NCBI RefSeq assembly: GCF_020682705.1
Contig: NZ_JAGTTN010000001.1
Coordinates: 1,178,001-1,242,000 of the forward strand
DNA length: 64,000 nt
Origin: Microbacterium allomyrinae
GTDB taxonomy: Bacteria > Actinomycetota > Actinomycetes > Actinomycetales > Microbacteriaceae
Direction: 5' to 3'
Shown here: in pieces, positions 52,121 to 59,509 of the stretch
Position numbering within the stretch: the first letter of the stretch is position 1
How the letters are laid out: each line of letters starts with the position of its first letter
The notes under the pieces: generated by a model
Database searches by the model: none
Seen by the model: the letters and a program-made list of their open reading frames with translations, nothing else
What the model was told of the DNA's origin: nothing
Translations under genes and position numbers: made by a program

Positions 52121-53746
52121 GTGACGCGCACGCGTACGGCAGACCGCATCCCCGCACCCCTCTCGTGGGTCGCGGGGGTGGCTGCGGTCGTGCTCGGTGC
52201 GGGACTGGGCGAACTCGTCGCCGGTCTCGCCGCTCCCGCGTCGAGTCCCGTCGCCGCGATCGGCTCGGCCCTCATCGATCTGGCGCCGGCGTGGGCGAAG
52301 GACACCGCGATCGCGCTGTTCGGCACAGCCGACAAGATCGCGCTCATCGTCGGAATCGTGGCGGTGGGGCTCGTGCTCGCCGGACTCGCCGGATGGCTCG
52401 AGGCGCGGCGCCCGCCGTGGGGCGCCGTGGTGGTCGGGGTCTTCGGCATCACGGGGGCCGTGATCGCGGCGACCCGGCCCGGAGCGGGTGCGCTGGCCTG
52501 GCTGCCCTCCGCCGTGGCCGGGGCCACCGGCGCCCTGACGCTGTGGCTGCTCGTCCGCCTGCTGCGCTCCGCCGTGCGCCGAACTCCTCAGATCTCCGAG
52601 CGATCCGCGACGCAAGGCGCCGAGACCGGGGGCGCCGCGCCGGATCCGAGGAGCTCGGCACAGCGGCCCGCCGCGCGCCCCGACCGCCGCACCTTCTTCG
52701 TATGGGCGGGTGCCGCCGCGGGAGCCGGCATCCTCGCTGCGATCGCAGGCAGCGTTCGCAGCACCGGATCGGCCACCGTCGCCGCCGCCCGCCGGCTGCT
52801 GCGCCTGCCGACTCCGGCGACCCTGGCACCCGCGGTCCCCTCGGGTGCCGAGCTGTCCATCGCGGGGCTCGCCCGCGTCGTGACGCCGAACGGCTCCTTC
52901 TACCGCATCGACACCGCCCTCATCGTTCCCGAGGTCGATCCTGCCGACTGGCGACTGCGCGTGCACGGCATGGTGGAGCAGGAGTTCGAACTCACCTGGG
53001 ACGAACTGCTCGCGCTGCCGCTCGAGGAGAGCTGGACGACACTGGCCTGCGTCTCGAACGAGGTGGGCGGCACGCTGATCGGAAACGCGCGGTGGCTGGG
53101 ATACCCGCTGCGAGAGCTGCTGGCGCGCGCGAATCCTTCGTCCGATGCCGACATGGTGCTGTCGCGCTCGATCGACGGATTCACGGCATCCACTCCGCTC
53201 GAGGCGCTGACCGACGAGCGCAACTCGATCCTCGCGGTGGGCATGAACGGCGAGGCGCTGCCGCTCGAGCACGGCTTCCCGGTGCGCATGGTCGTGCCGG
53301 GCCTGTACGGATACGTCTCGGCCACGAAGTGGGTGGTCGACCTCGAGGTGACGAGATTCGATCTGGCGCGCGCCTACTGGACGGATCGAGGGTGGTCCGA
53401 GCGCGGTCCCATCAAACTGCAGTCGCGCATCGACGTGCCGCGCAAGGCGCAGGGGCTGAGCGCCGGCGACACCGTGATCGCGGGCGTCGCGTGGCACCAG
53501 GGCGTCGGCATCTCGGGTGTCGAGGTGCAGATCGACGAGGGCGCATGGCGGCCGGCGCAGCTGGCGACGGCCATCTCGGACGACACGTGGGTGCAGTGGA
53601 GCCTGCCGTGGACGGCCACCGTCGGGGACCATCTGCTGAGATGCCGCGCGACCGGCCGCGACGGCGAGCCGCAGACGTCCGACCAGGCACCGCCGGCACC
53701 GGACGGCGCCACCGGCTGGCACGAGCGGTACGTGCAGGTCTTCTGA
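52121..53746 (+). CDS. Membrane-anchored molybdopterin-dependent oxidoreductase (sulfite oxidase fold)
   Basis: A 541-aa protein. Four hydrophobic helices occupy about residues 15-155, then a linker, then DRRTFFVWAGAAAGAGILAAIAG, which resembles a Tat-like RR signal used as a fifth anchor. The catalytic part has WRLRVHGMVEQEFELTWDELLALP and TTLACVSNEVGG, whose Cys should bind molybdenum, and a C-terminal dimerisation domain. The oxidised substrate is unknown. GTG 52121 has no ribosome site; TACGCT at 52109-52114 as a -10 would make the mRNA leaderless. Confidence 0.88.
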   Translation: MTRTRTADRIPAPLSWVAGVAAVVLGAGLGELVAGLAAPASSPVAAIGSALIDLAPAWAKDTAIALFGTADKIALIVGIVAVGLVLAGLAGWLEARRPPWGAVVVGVFGITGAVIAATRPGAGALAWLPSAVAGATGALTLWLLVRLLRSAVRRTPQISERSATQGAETGGAAPDPRSSAQRPAARPDRRTFFVWAGAAAGAGILAAIAGSVRSTGSATVAAARRLLRLPTPATLAPAVPSGAELSIAGLARVVTPNGSFYRIDTALIVPEVDPADWRLRVHGMVEQEFELTWDELLALPLEESWTTLACVSNEVGGTLIGNARWLGYPLRELLARANPSSDADMVLSRSIDGFTASTPLEALTDERNSILAVGMNGEALPLEHGFPVRMVVPGLYGYVSATKWVVDLEVTRFDLARAYWTDRGWSERGPIKLQSRIDVPRKAQGLSAGDTVIAGVAWHQGVGISGVEVQIDEGAWRPAQLATAISDDTWVQWSLPWTATVGDHLLRCRATGRDGEPQTSDQAPPAPDGATGWHERYVQVF

Positions 53747-53822
53747 CGACACGCCGACGGCCTTGCCCGAACGGCCTTGCCCGATAGCATGCCGGGAAGG
53801 CCAGTCCCTGGGGAGGTACGTG

Positions 53823-54530
53823 TTGCCTGATCCACTTGAGGTGCTCGTCGGACGTCTGCTCGCACTCGCGACGGTGGATGCAGACACCGGGAGGCGCCGT
53901 CTGCCTCCGGAGCGCGAGCTGGGCGAAGCGCTCGGAATGAGCCGCGGGATGCTGCGCGAACAGCTCGCCGTGCTCGAGCGACTGGGATTCCTGCACCGCA
54001 CGCAGGGTCGCGGGACGTTCATCGAGAATCCGTCGTACGACTTCGTGCGCACGTTCTTCGCGATCGCCCGCGAACTCGGGTATCTGACGGATGCCGAGTT
54101 CTCGGAGTCCCGTGTGCTGCTCGAAGAGGCGCTGGCCGAGGCGGCGGCCCACCGCGCGACGCCCGAGCAGATCGCCGCGCTGCGCGACGACGTCGACCGG
54201 ATGGTGGCGTCGGACGCCGCGGGCGACGCCGAGGACGCCCACGACGCCGATGTCGCCTTCCACCGGCGGCTGCAGCGGGTGGTCGACAACTCGGTGCTGC
54301 GCTTCCTGCACGAAGGCCTGAGCCACGTGCTGCGCGACGACATCGCGCAGCGCCGCCTCGAGGTCGCGAAGGGGGGCGAGGACGGAAACGCGCCCGACCG
54401 CACCGACAGCGTCCACTACGAGATCGTCGACGCGATCGAGGCCCGCGATCCGGCGGGCGCCCGCCTCGCGATGCGGCGCCACTTCGGCGGTGCCGCCCCG
54501 GGCCTGACGCCCGGTCTCGCCGTCGGCTGA
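53823..54530 (+). CDS. FadR/GntR family transcriptional regulator
   Basis: About 235 aa. The winged helix RRRLPPERELGEALGMSRGMLREQLAVLERLGFLHRTQGRGTF spans residues 20-65; the rest is an FCD-type helical ligand domain with metal-binding Asp and His residues (DADVAFHRRL, HYEIVDAIEARD). GGGAGG at 53811-53816 is spaced best for TTG 53823; GTG 53820 is 3 bases away. TTGCCC-16 bp-TAGCAT at 53763-53790 is a promoter candidate. It converges on the ornithine aminotransferase gene; the target is unknown. Confidence 0.88.
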   Translation: MPDPLEVLVGRLLALATVDADTGRRRLPPERELGEALGMSRGMLREQLAVLERLGFLHRTQGRGTFIENPSYDFVRTFFAIARELGYLTDAEFSESRVLLEEALAEAAAHRATPEQIAALRDDVDRMVASDAAGDAEDAHDADVAFHRRLQRVVDNSVLRFLHEGLSHVLRDDIAQRRLEVAKGGEDGNAPDRTDSVHYEIVDAIEARDPAGARLAMRRHFGGAAPGLTPGLAVG

Positions 54531-54564
54531 AGCGCCTGCTCGGCGCTCCGGCGCCGCGGGAGGA

Positions 54565-55791
54565 TCAGCCCGCGAGCACCACTCGCAGCTGCTCCACGGC
54601 CCAGTCGAGCTCGGTCGAGCGGATCACCAGGGGCGGAGCGATGCGGATGGTCTGGCCGTGCGTGTCCTTGACGAGCACGCCGCGCGCGATGAGGCGCTCT
54701 GCGATCTCACGCCCGGTGCCCTGTGCGGGGTCGATGTCGACTCCGGCCCAGAGTCCGGCGACGCGCACCCCGGTGACGCCGTGGCCCACGAGCCCTTCGA
54801 GCCGCGACGCGAGGTGATCCCCGAGCAGCTTGGCGCGGTTCTGGAACTCGCCCGTCTTCAGCATCTCGACCACGCGGAGTCCGACGGCGGCCGCGAGCGG
54901 GTTTCCGCCGAAGGTCGAGCCGTGCTCGCCCGGACGGATGACGCCCAGCACGTCACGATCGGCGACGACGGCCGACACCGGCAGGATGCCGCCGCCCAGC
55001 GCCTTGCCGAGCAGATAGACGTCGGGCACGACGCCCTCGCGGTCGCAGGCGAACGTCTCGCCGACCCTGCCGAGACCCGACTGGATCTCGTCCGCGATGA
55101 ACAGCACGTTGTGGCGTGTGCAGATCTCGCGCACGGCCCGCAGATACCCCTCGGGCGGGATGACGATCCCGGCCTCGCCCTGGATCGGCTCGATGAGCAC
55201 GGCTGCGGTCTCGGGCGTGATCGCAGCCTCGATGGCTGCGGCATCCCCGAACGGCACCGGCACGAAGCCCGGCGTGAACGGCCCGAAGTCGCCGTGCGCG
55301 TCGGGGTCGTCGCTGAATCCGACGATGGTCGTCGTTCGTCCATGGAAGTTGCCGTGCGCGACGACGATGGTCGCGGCATCCGCAGCGATGCCCTTCACGC
55401 GGTAGCCCCACGCGCGCGCGACCTTGATGCCGGTCTCCACGGCCTCGGCGCCCGTGTTCATCGGCAGCACGACCTCTTTGCCGCAGAGCTCGGCGAGTGC
55501 CGCCGCGAAGGGGCCGAGACGATCGTTGTGATAGGCCCGGCTCGTGAGCGTGAGGCGGTTCAGCTGTTCCTGCGCGGCGGCCAGGAGAGCCGGATGCCCG
55601 TGCCCGAAGTTGAGCGCCGAGTAGGCCGAGAGCAGGTCGAGGTAGCGCTTGCCCTCGACATCCGTCACCCACGCGCCCTCACCGCGCGAGATCACCACGG
55701 GCAGGGGGTGGTAGTTGTGCGCGACGTGCTCTTGTTCGCCTGCGATGACGCGGATCATCGCGGTGTCGAGCGAGGCTGCGGTAGGGGTCAT
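54565..55791 (-). CDS. rocD: Ornithine--oxo-acid aminotransferase
   Basis: A 408-aa class III PLP aminotransferase that turns ornithine and 2-oxoglutarate into glutamate semialdehyde and glutamate. Lys263 in YLLGKALGGG binds PLP, and FIADEIQSGLGR holds the cofactor Asp. LSAYSALNFGHGHP and TLTSRAYHNDRLGPF are ornithine-aminotransferase signatures. AGGAG precedes ATG 55791. It follows the DDAH-like gene by 14 bases; its product joins proline catabolism through P5C, the substrate of PutA at 59.5 kb. Confidence 0.94.
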   Translation of the reverse strand: MTPTAASLDTAMIRVIAGEQEHVAHNYHPLPVVISRGEGAWVTDVEGKRYLDLLSAYSALNFGHGHPALLAAAQEQLNRLTLTSRAYHNDRLGPFAAALAELCGKEVVLPMNTGAEAVETGIKVARAWGYRVKGIAADAATIVVAHGNFHGRTTTIVGFSDDPDAHGDFGPFTPGFVPVPFGDAAAIEAAITPETAAVLIEPIQGEAGIVIPPEGYLRAVREICTRHNVLFIADEIQSGLGRVGETFACDREGVVPDVYLLGKALGGGILPVSAVVADRDVLGVIRPGEHGSTFGGNPLAAAVGLRVVEMLKTGEFQNRAKLLGDHLASRLEGLVGHGVTGVRVAGLWAGVDIDPAQGTGREIAERLIARGVLVKDTHGQTIRIAPPLVIRSTELDWAVEQLRVVLAG

Positions 55792-55805
55792 TCGTCCGTC
55801 TCCTG

Positions 55806-56720
55806 TCAGCGCCGCAGCTCGAGTGTGCAGCACTTGATGCCGCCGCCGCCGAGCAGCAGCTCGGACAGGTCGACCAGCACCGGGTTGTACCCGCGCTCGC
55901 GCAGCTGGGCCTCGAAGCCCTTCGCACGCGGCGAGATGATCACGTTGAGGCCGTCGCTGGCCGAGTTGAGGCCGAAGACGGCGCCGTCGGCGTCGTCGAC
56001 GAGGATCGCGTCGGGGTAGCGCTCCTCGAGGATCTGACGGCTGCGCGCGTCGAACGCTCCGGGGAGGTACGCGATGTTCGCCCGGTCGGCGCCGCCGGGT
56101 CCTTGGACCGGATCGAGCACCGAGATCGCGGTGTCGAGGTGGTAGAACCGCGGGTCGACGAGGGTCAGACTCACGACCTCCCGGCCGAAGACCTCGGCGA
56201 GTTCACGGTGACTGTCGCCCGTCGAGCGGAATCCGGTGCCGGCGAGGATGGCGTCGCCGACGAGCAGGAAGTCGCCCTCGCCCTCGTTGACCTCCACGGG
56301 GGCGGCGACTTCGAAGCCGTTGGCGGCGAACCACTCCATGAACGCCGGCCCCTCGGGCACGCGCTCCTGGAAGCGGAACTTCGCACCGTACGCGACGTTG
56401 TCGATCACGAAACCGCCGTTGGCCGTGTAGACCATGTCGGGCAGGCCCTCGATCGGGTCGATCAGGTGCACTTCGTGACCGAGCGCGATGTACGTGTCGT
56501 ACAGCGTCTGCCACTGCCGCACCGCGAGAGCGGTGTCGGTCGGGTTCGCCGGCTCCATCCAGGGATTGATCGTGTAGCTCACCGTGAAGTGCTCGGGACG
56601 ACACATCAGGTAGCGGCGGCGCTGTGGGATTCGACCGACGGATGCCGCGGCTGCCGACGGCGAGCTGGTCGCGGTGGCGGCGCCTGTCGAAGCGGCGGAC
56701 GCGGTGTTCTGCGTGGACAT
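55806..56720 (-). CDS. DDAH/arginine deiminase-related amidinotransferase-fold protein
   Basis: A 304-aa guanidino-group hydrolase. After a Ser/Ala/Thr-rich 30 residues comes RRRYLMCRPEHFTVSYTINPWM, then YTANGGFVID, GEGDFLL, and the catalytic Cys in GGGGIKCCTLEL near the C-terminus, with His in FYHLDTAISVLDP. This pattern fits dimethylargininase or the related citrulline-forming enzymes. With rocD directly downstream, it likely supplies ornithine or citrulline from an arginine derivative. GAGGAG precedes ATG 56720. Confidence 0.9.
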   Translation of the reverse strand: MSTQNTASAASTGAATATSSPSAAAASVGRIPQRRRYLMCRPEHFTVSYTINPWMEPANPTDTALAVRQWQTLYDTYIALGHEVHLIDPIEGLPDMVYTANGGFVIDNVAYGAKFRFQERVPEGPAFMEWFAANGFEVAAPVEVNEGEGDFLLVGDAILAGTGFRSTGDSHRELAEVFGREVVSLTLVDPRFYHLDTAISVLDPVQGPGGADRANIAYLPGAFDARSRQILEERYPDAILVDDADGAVFGLNSASDGLNVIISPRAKGFEAQLRERGYNPVLVDLSELLLGGGGIKCCTLELRR

Positions 56721-56881
56721 CTTGCTCCTCGAGAAGGGGCGGCGGACGCTGTCCATGGGCCTGGCGGCCCTTCGGCTCGCGCGCTCGCTCAGGAGCTGCA
56801 GGTCGAAGGGAGACAACCGGGCACGCCGATCACATTCTCTCATGAAGGCCGGGCAGGACCGCGGATCCGCGGCGTCCGCCG

Positions 56882-57949
56882 CTAGCCGGCGGCCACGACG
56901 AGCTTGCCGGCCACGTGCCGCGTGTCGAGTCGCGAGAGCGCTGCGCCGGCCTCGGCGAATGCGTAGGTGCGCTCGATCACCGGCCGGAGCCTCCCCTCCG
57001 TCGCCAGCGTGACGAGCCGGGCGAGCACGTCGGGCTTCGCCGTCGCGGCGAGCGCGCACAGCGGCCGCTTCGAGCCGATCGACAGCAGCGCGGCGCTCAG
57101 CATCCGTCCGATTGGTCCGACCACGCGGCCGCCCTCGCCCGACACCAGCACGACGCGTCCGCCGGCGCGCACGAGACGCTGCAGTTCCCGCAGCGGCGCC
57201 GTGCCGGCGATGTCGATCACGGCGTCGAAGGAGCCCACGCCGAGTTCGGGGGCACCGGGCTGCACCACGCGGTAGTCGAATGTGCGCGCCGCCCCGAGAC
57301 CCTCGACCAGTGCGCGATTGTGCGGGCCGCACAGCGCCCAGACCTCGGCTCCGCGCAGCGCTGCGAGCTGGACCGCGAACGTGCCGACGCCGCCCGAGGC
57401 GCCGATCACGAGCACGCGCCGGCCCGGCGCAGCACCGCGGGTACCGGCCGCCTGCGCGGGAGCATCCGTCACTCCTCCGCGTTCGAGCGCCTGCCAGGCG
57501 GTGCCGCCCGCAACGGGAAGCGAGGCTGCGACCAGCGGGTCGAGGCCGGCGGGGCGCGGCACGAGACGCGCAGCAGGCGCGACGGCGTACCGCGCGAGCC
57601 CCCCGCCCTGCGGGAGCTCGCCCACGACCTCGTCGCCCACCGCGAACCCACGGACGCCATCGCCGATCGCGACGACGGTGGCCGCGGCATCCATTCCCCG
57701 GATCGCCTGCCGCGGACGCCCGAATCCGAACGCGGTGCGCAGCAGCAGCGGTTCGCCGTGCATCACGCGCACGTCGCCGTTGTTGAGCCCGGTCGCCCGC
57801 AGGCGGAGGAGCACTTCTCCCCGACGCGGCACGGGAACGTCGACGATGCCGAGCGCCACGACCTCGGGGCCGCCGTAGCGTGCCTGCCGCCACGCCGGCA
57901 TGGTGTCGGTCCGAGGAGCCGCGGGGGTGCGGCGAGCGCTGTCGGTCAT
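56882..57949 (-). CDS. Zinc-independent medium-chain dehydrogenase (quinone oxidoreductase-like)
   Basis: A 355-aa MDR protein. LNNGDVRVMHGEP replaces the zinc-binding site of true alcohol dehydrogenases, and VLVIGASGGVGTFAVQLAALRGAEVWALCG is the NADPH-binding stretch of the QOR subgroup. FAEAGAALSRLDTRHVAGKLVV closes it. It is the last gene of an operon with a XRE regulator and a membrane protein; 1 base separates it from the former. Confidence 0.92.
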   Translation of the reverse strand: MTDSARRTPAAPRTDTMPAWRQARYGGPEVVALGIVDVPVPRRGEVLLRLRATGLNNGDVRVMHGEPLLLRTAFGFGRPRQAIRGMDAAATVVAIGDGVRGFAVGDEVVGELPQGGGLARYAVAPAARLVPRPAGLDPLVAASLPVAGGTAWQALERGGVTDAPAQAAGTRGAAPGRRVLVIGASGGVGTFAVQLAALRGAEVWALCGPHNRALVEGLGAARTFDYRVVQPGAPELGVGSFDAVIDIAGTAPLRELQRLVRAGGRVVLVSGEGGRVVGPIGRMLSAALLSIGSKRPLCALAATAKPDVLARLVTLATEGRLRPVIERTYAFAEAGAALSRLDTRHVAGKLVVAAG

Positions 57950-57950
57950 G

Positions 57951-58166
57951 TCATGCCTCCGGGTATGCGAAAAGATCGTCGAGACCCACGCCGAACGCGC
58001 GGGACAGCTGGAACGCCAGTTCGAGGGTCGGCGAGTACTTGCCCTGCTCGATGGCGATGAGGGTCTGACGGGTGACTCCCACCTGGCGAGCGAGCTCGGC
58101 CTGAGTCATGCCGGATGCCTCTCGCGCGGCGCGGATCGAGTTGGTGACCTTGGTGGGCTTGACCAT
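57951..58166 (-). CDS. XRE-family helix-turn-helix regulator, 71 aa
   Basis: A minimal DNA-binding protein. IRAAREASGMTQAELARQVGVTRQTLIAIEQGKYSPTLELAF is a complete HTH_3 domain of the YgzD/PBSX-like type, close to small regulators in antibiotic-sensing cassettes. ATG 58166 shares a base with the upstream stop. It probably binds the promoter at 58625-58668 to autoregulate. Confidence 0.92.
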   Translation of the reverse strand: MVKPTKVTNSIRAAREASGMTQAELARQVGVTRQTLIAIEQGKYSPTLELAFQLSRAFGVGLDDLFAYPEA

Positions 58167-58600
58167 CAGACGAGCCCCCGGCGATAGGCGATCACGCTCG
58201 CGAGGCCGCCGATGATCGATGACGCGGCGAAGCCGAAGAACATCGTGTTGGCGATCCAGAACCAATCGGCCTCGAGCGCGCACAGCACGAGGACTCCGAG
58301 CCCTGCGATCACGAGGAACGCCTGCCCCACGCGCGTCGACATGTGCGCGATGTCACGATCGCGCTGGTCGCTCTTGCCGACGCCGTCGGGGTCTCGGACG
58401 CCCGCGATCATGCCCCATGCGATGCTCACCACGATCGCGGCGACGATGCTCGCTCCGATCGTCCACAGCATGATCGGCACCCAGTCGACCTCGGTGAGCG
58501 GCCCTCCGCCGGCCTGCTGCAGCACGACTACGACGTACACGATCATCCCGATCGCGCTGACGATGAGGCTCGCCCAGATGTTGCGCTCTTCGTAGACCAT
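58166..58600 (-). CDS. Four-helix membrane protein of a XRE cassette
   Basis: A 144-aa protein with four hydrophobic helices (IWASLIVSAIGMIVYVVVVL, IMLWTIGASIVAAIVVSIAW, AFLVIAGLGVLVLCALEADW, and the last ending IAYRRG) and a short charged loop between helices 2 and 3. Small four-helix proteins beside 70-aa XRE regulators are widespread in Actinobacteria and Firmicutes; the function is unknown. GGAGAAGGAA precedes ATG 58600. Confidence 0.82.
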   Translation of the reverse strand: MVYEERNIWASLIVSAIGMIVYVVVVLQQAGGGPLTEVDWVPIMLWTIGASIVAAIVVSIAWGMIAGVRDPDGVGKSDQRDRDIAHMSTRVGQAFLVIAGLGVLVLCALEADWFWIANTMFFGFAASSIIGGLASVIAYRRGLV

Positions 58601-58624
58601 TTCCTTCTCCGACCGTGTCTAACT

Positions 58625-58668
58625 TTCTTGACATTGACGATAGTCAGGCTTACCGTTCCTGTCAAGAA
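58625..58668. promoter_or_regulatory. Divergent promoter with inverted TTCTTGACA
   Basis: TTCTTGACA (58625-58633) and its inverse TGTCAAGAA (58660-58668) place consensus -35 boxes TTGACA facing each other. For the minus strand, TATCGT at 58642-58637 is a -10 with 17-bp spacing. For the plus strand a weaker TACCGT at 58651-58656 also has 17-bp spacing. The repeats may double as XRE operators. Confidence 0.72.
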
Positions 58669-58695
58669 TGTTTGACATCTACGAATGGAGACGAC

Positions 58696-59415
58696 ATGTT
58701 CACCCCCACCCGCACGGCGCGCTGGACCGGCGGGGCCTATCTCGGCCTCGCCCTGGCCGGCATGCTCGGCTTCCTCGTGCTCAGACCGCAGCTGCACGTC
58801 CCCGGCGACTCCGCGGCCACACTCGCGAACCTCGTCGACCGCGGCGCTCTCGTTCAGGCCGCGATCGCCCTCGAGCTGCTGATCGTCGTCGCCCAAGCGC
58901 TGGCGGCCGTCGGCTTCTACGCCCTCTTCCGCGCCGATCGGCCGGTCGCGGCCTTCAGCGTCGCCACGTTCGGCATGGCCAACGCGGCCGCGGTGCTCGG
59001 CAGCGCCGCGATGATCGTCGCCGCGTACGGTCTCGCCTCGAGTCCCTCCCCGGTCGGCGACCCGGTGATGATCGCGGCCCTGTTCGCCGTCGCCGATGCG
59101 TTCTGGACCGTCGGGGCGGTGTTCTTCGGGCTCTGGCTCATCCCGATGGGCTGGTTCGCACTCTCGACCCGTCGGTTCCCGCGCGTACTCGGCTGGATCC
59201 TCGTCATCGGCGGAGCGGGATACGTGCTCGACGCCTTCCTCAGCTCGTCCGCGCCGTGGCTGCCGAGCGTCGTCGGCGACGTGATGGTGATCCCGGCCAC
59301 GATCGGAGAGCTCTGGATGATCGGCTACCTGCTCGTCTGCGGCATCCGTCCCGCTCTCGCCGTCTCCCCCGCCGGCGCGATTCCTGAGCCCGTGGCAGCC
59401 ACGCGCGACCGGTGA
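58696..59415 (+). CDS. DUF4386 family membrane protein
   Basis: A 239-aa protein with six predicted hydrophobic helices. RTARWTGGAYLGLALAGMLGFLVLRPQLHVPGDSAATLANL at the start is the usual DUF4386 opening. ATG 58696 follows GGAG at 58687-58690. It is divergent from the XRE cassette and may be regulated by it. No function is established for the family. Confidence 0.85.
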   Translation: MFTPTRTARWTGGAYLGLALAGMLGFLVLRPQLHVPGDSAATLANLVDRGALVQAAIALELLIVVAQALAAVGFYALFRADRPVAAFSVATFGMANAAAVLGSAAMIVAAYGLASSPSPVGDPVMIAALFAVADAFWTVGAVFFGLWLIPMGWFALSTRRFPRVLGWILVIGGAGYVLDAFLSSSAPWLPSVVGDVMVIPATIGELWMIGYLLVCGIRPALAVSPAGAIPEPVAATRDR

Positions 59416-59509
59416 CGGCCGAGACGATCACGTCCGGGCTTCGCGGGTTCCGAACACCTGCGGGGCCTGGACCGCTGTTCGCGGCGCGCGGCCGCGCCGA
59501 CGCATGGCG

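Noticed and set aside
59485..59505. GGCGCG/CGCGCC hairpin as terminator between the DUF4386 gene and putA
   Set aside because: Short stem in very GC-rich sequence with no U tract; such stems are expected by chance here.
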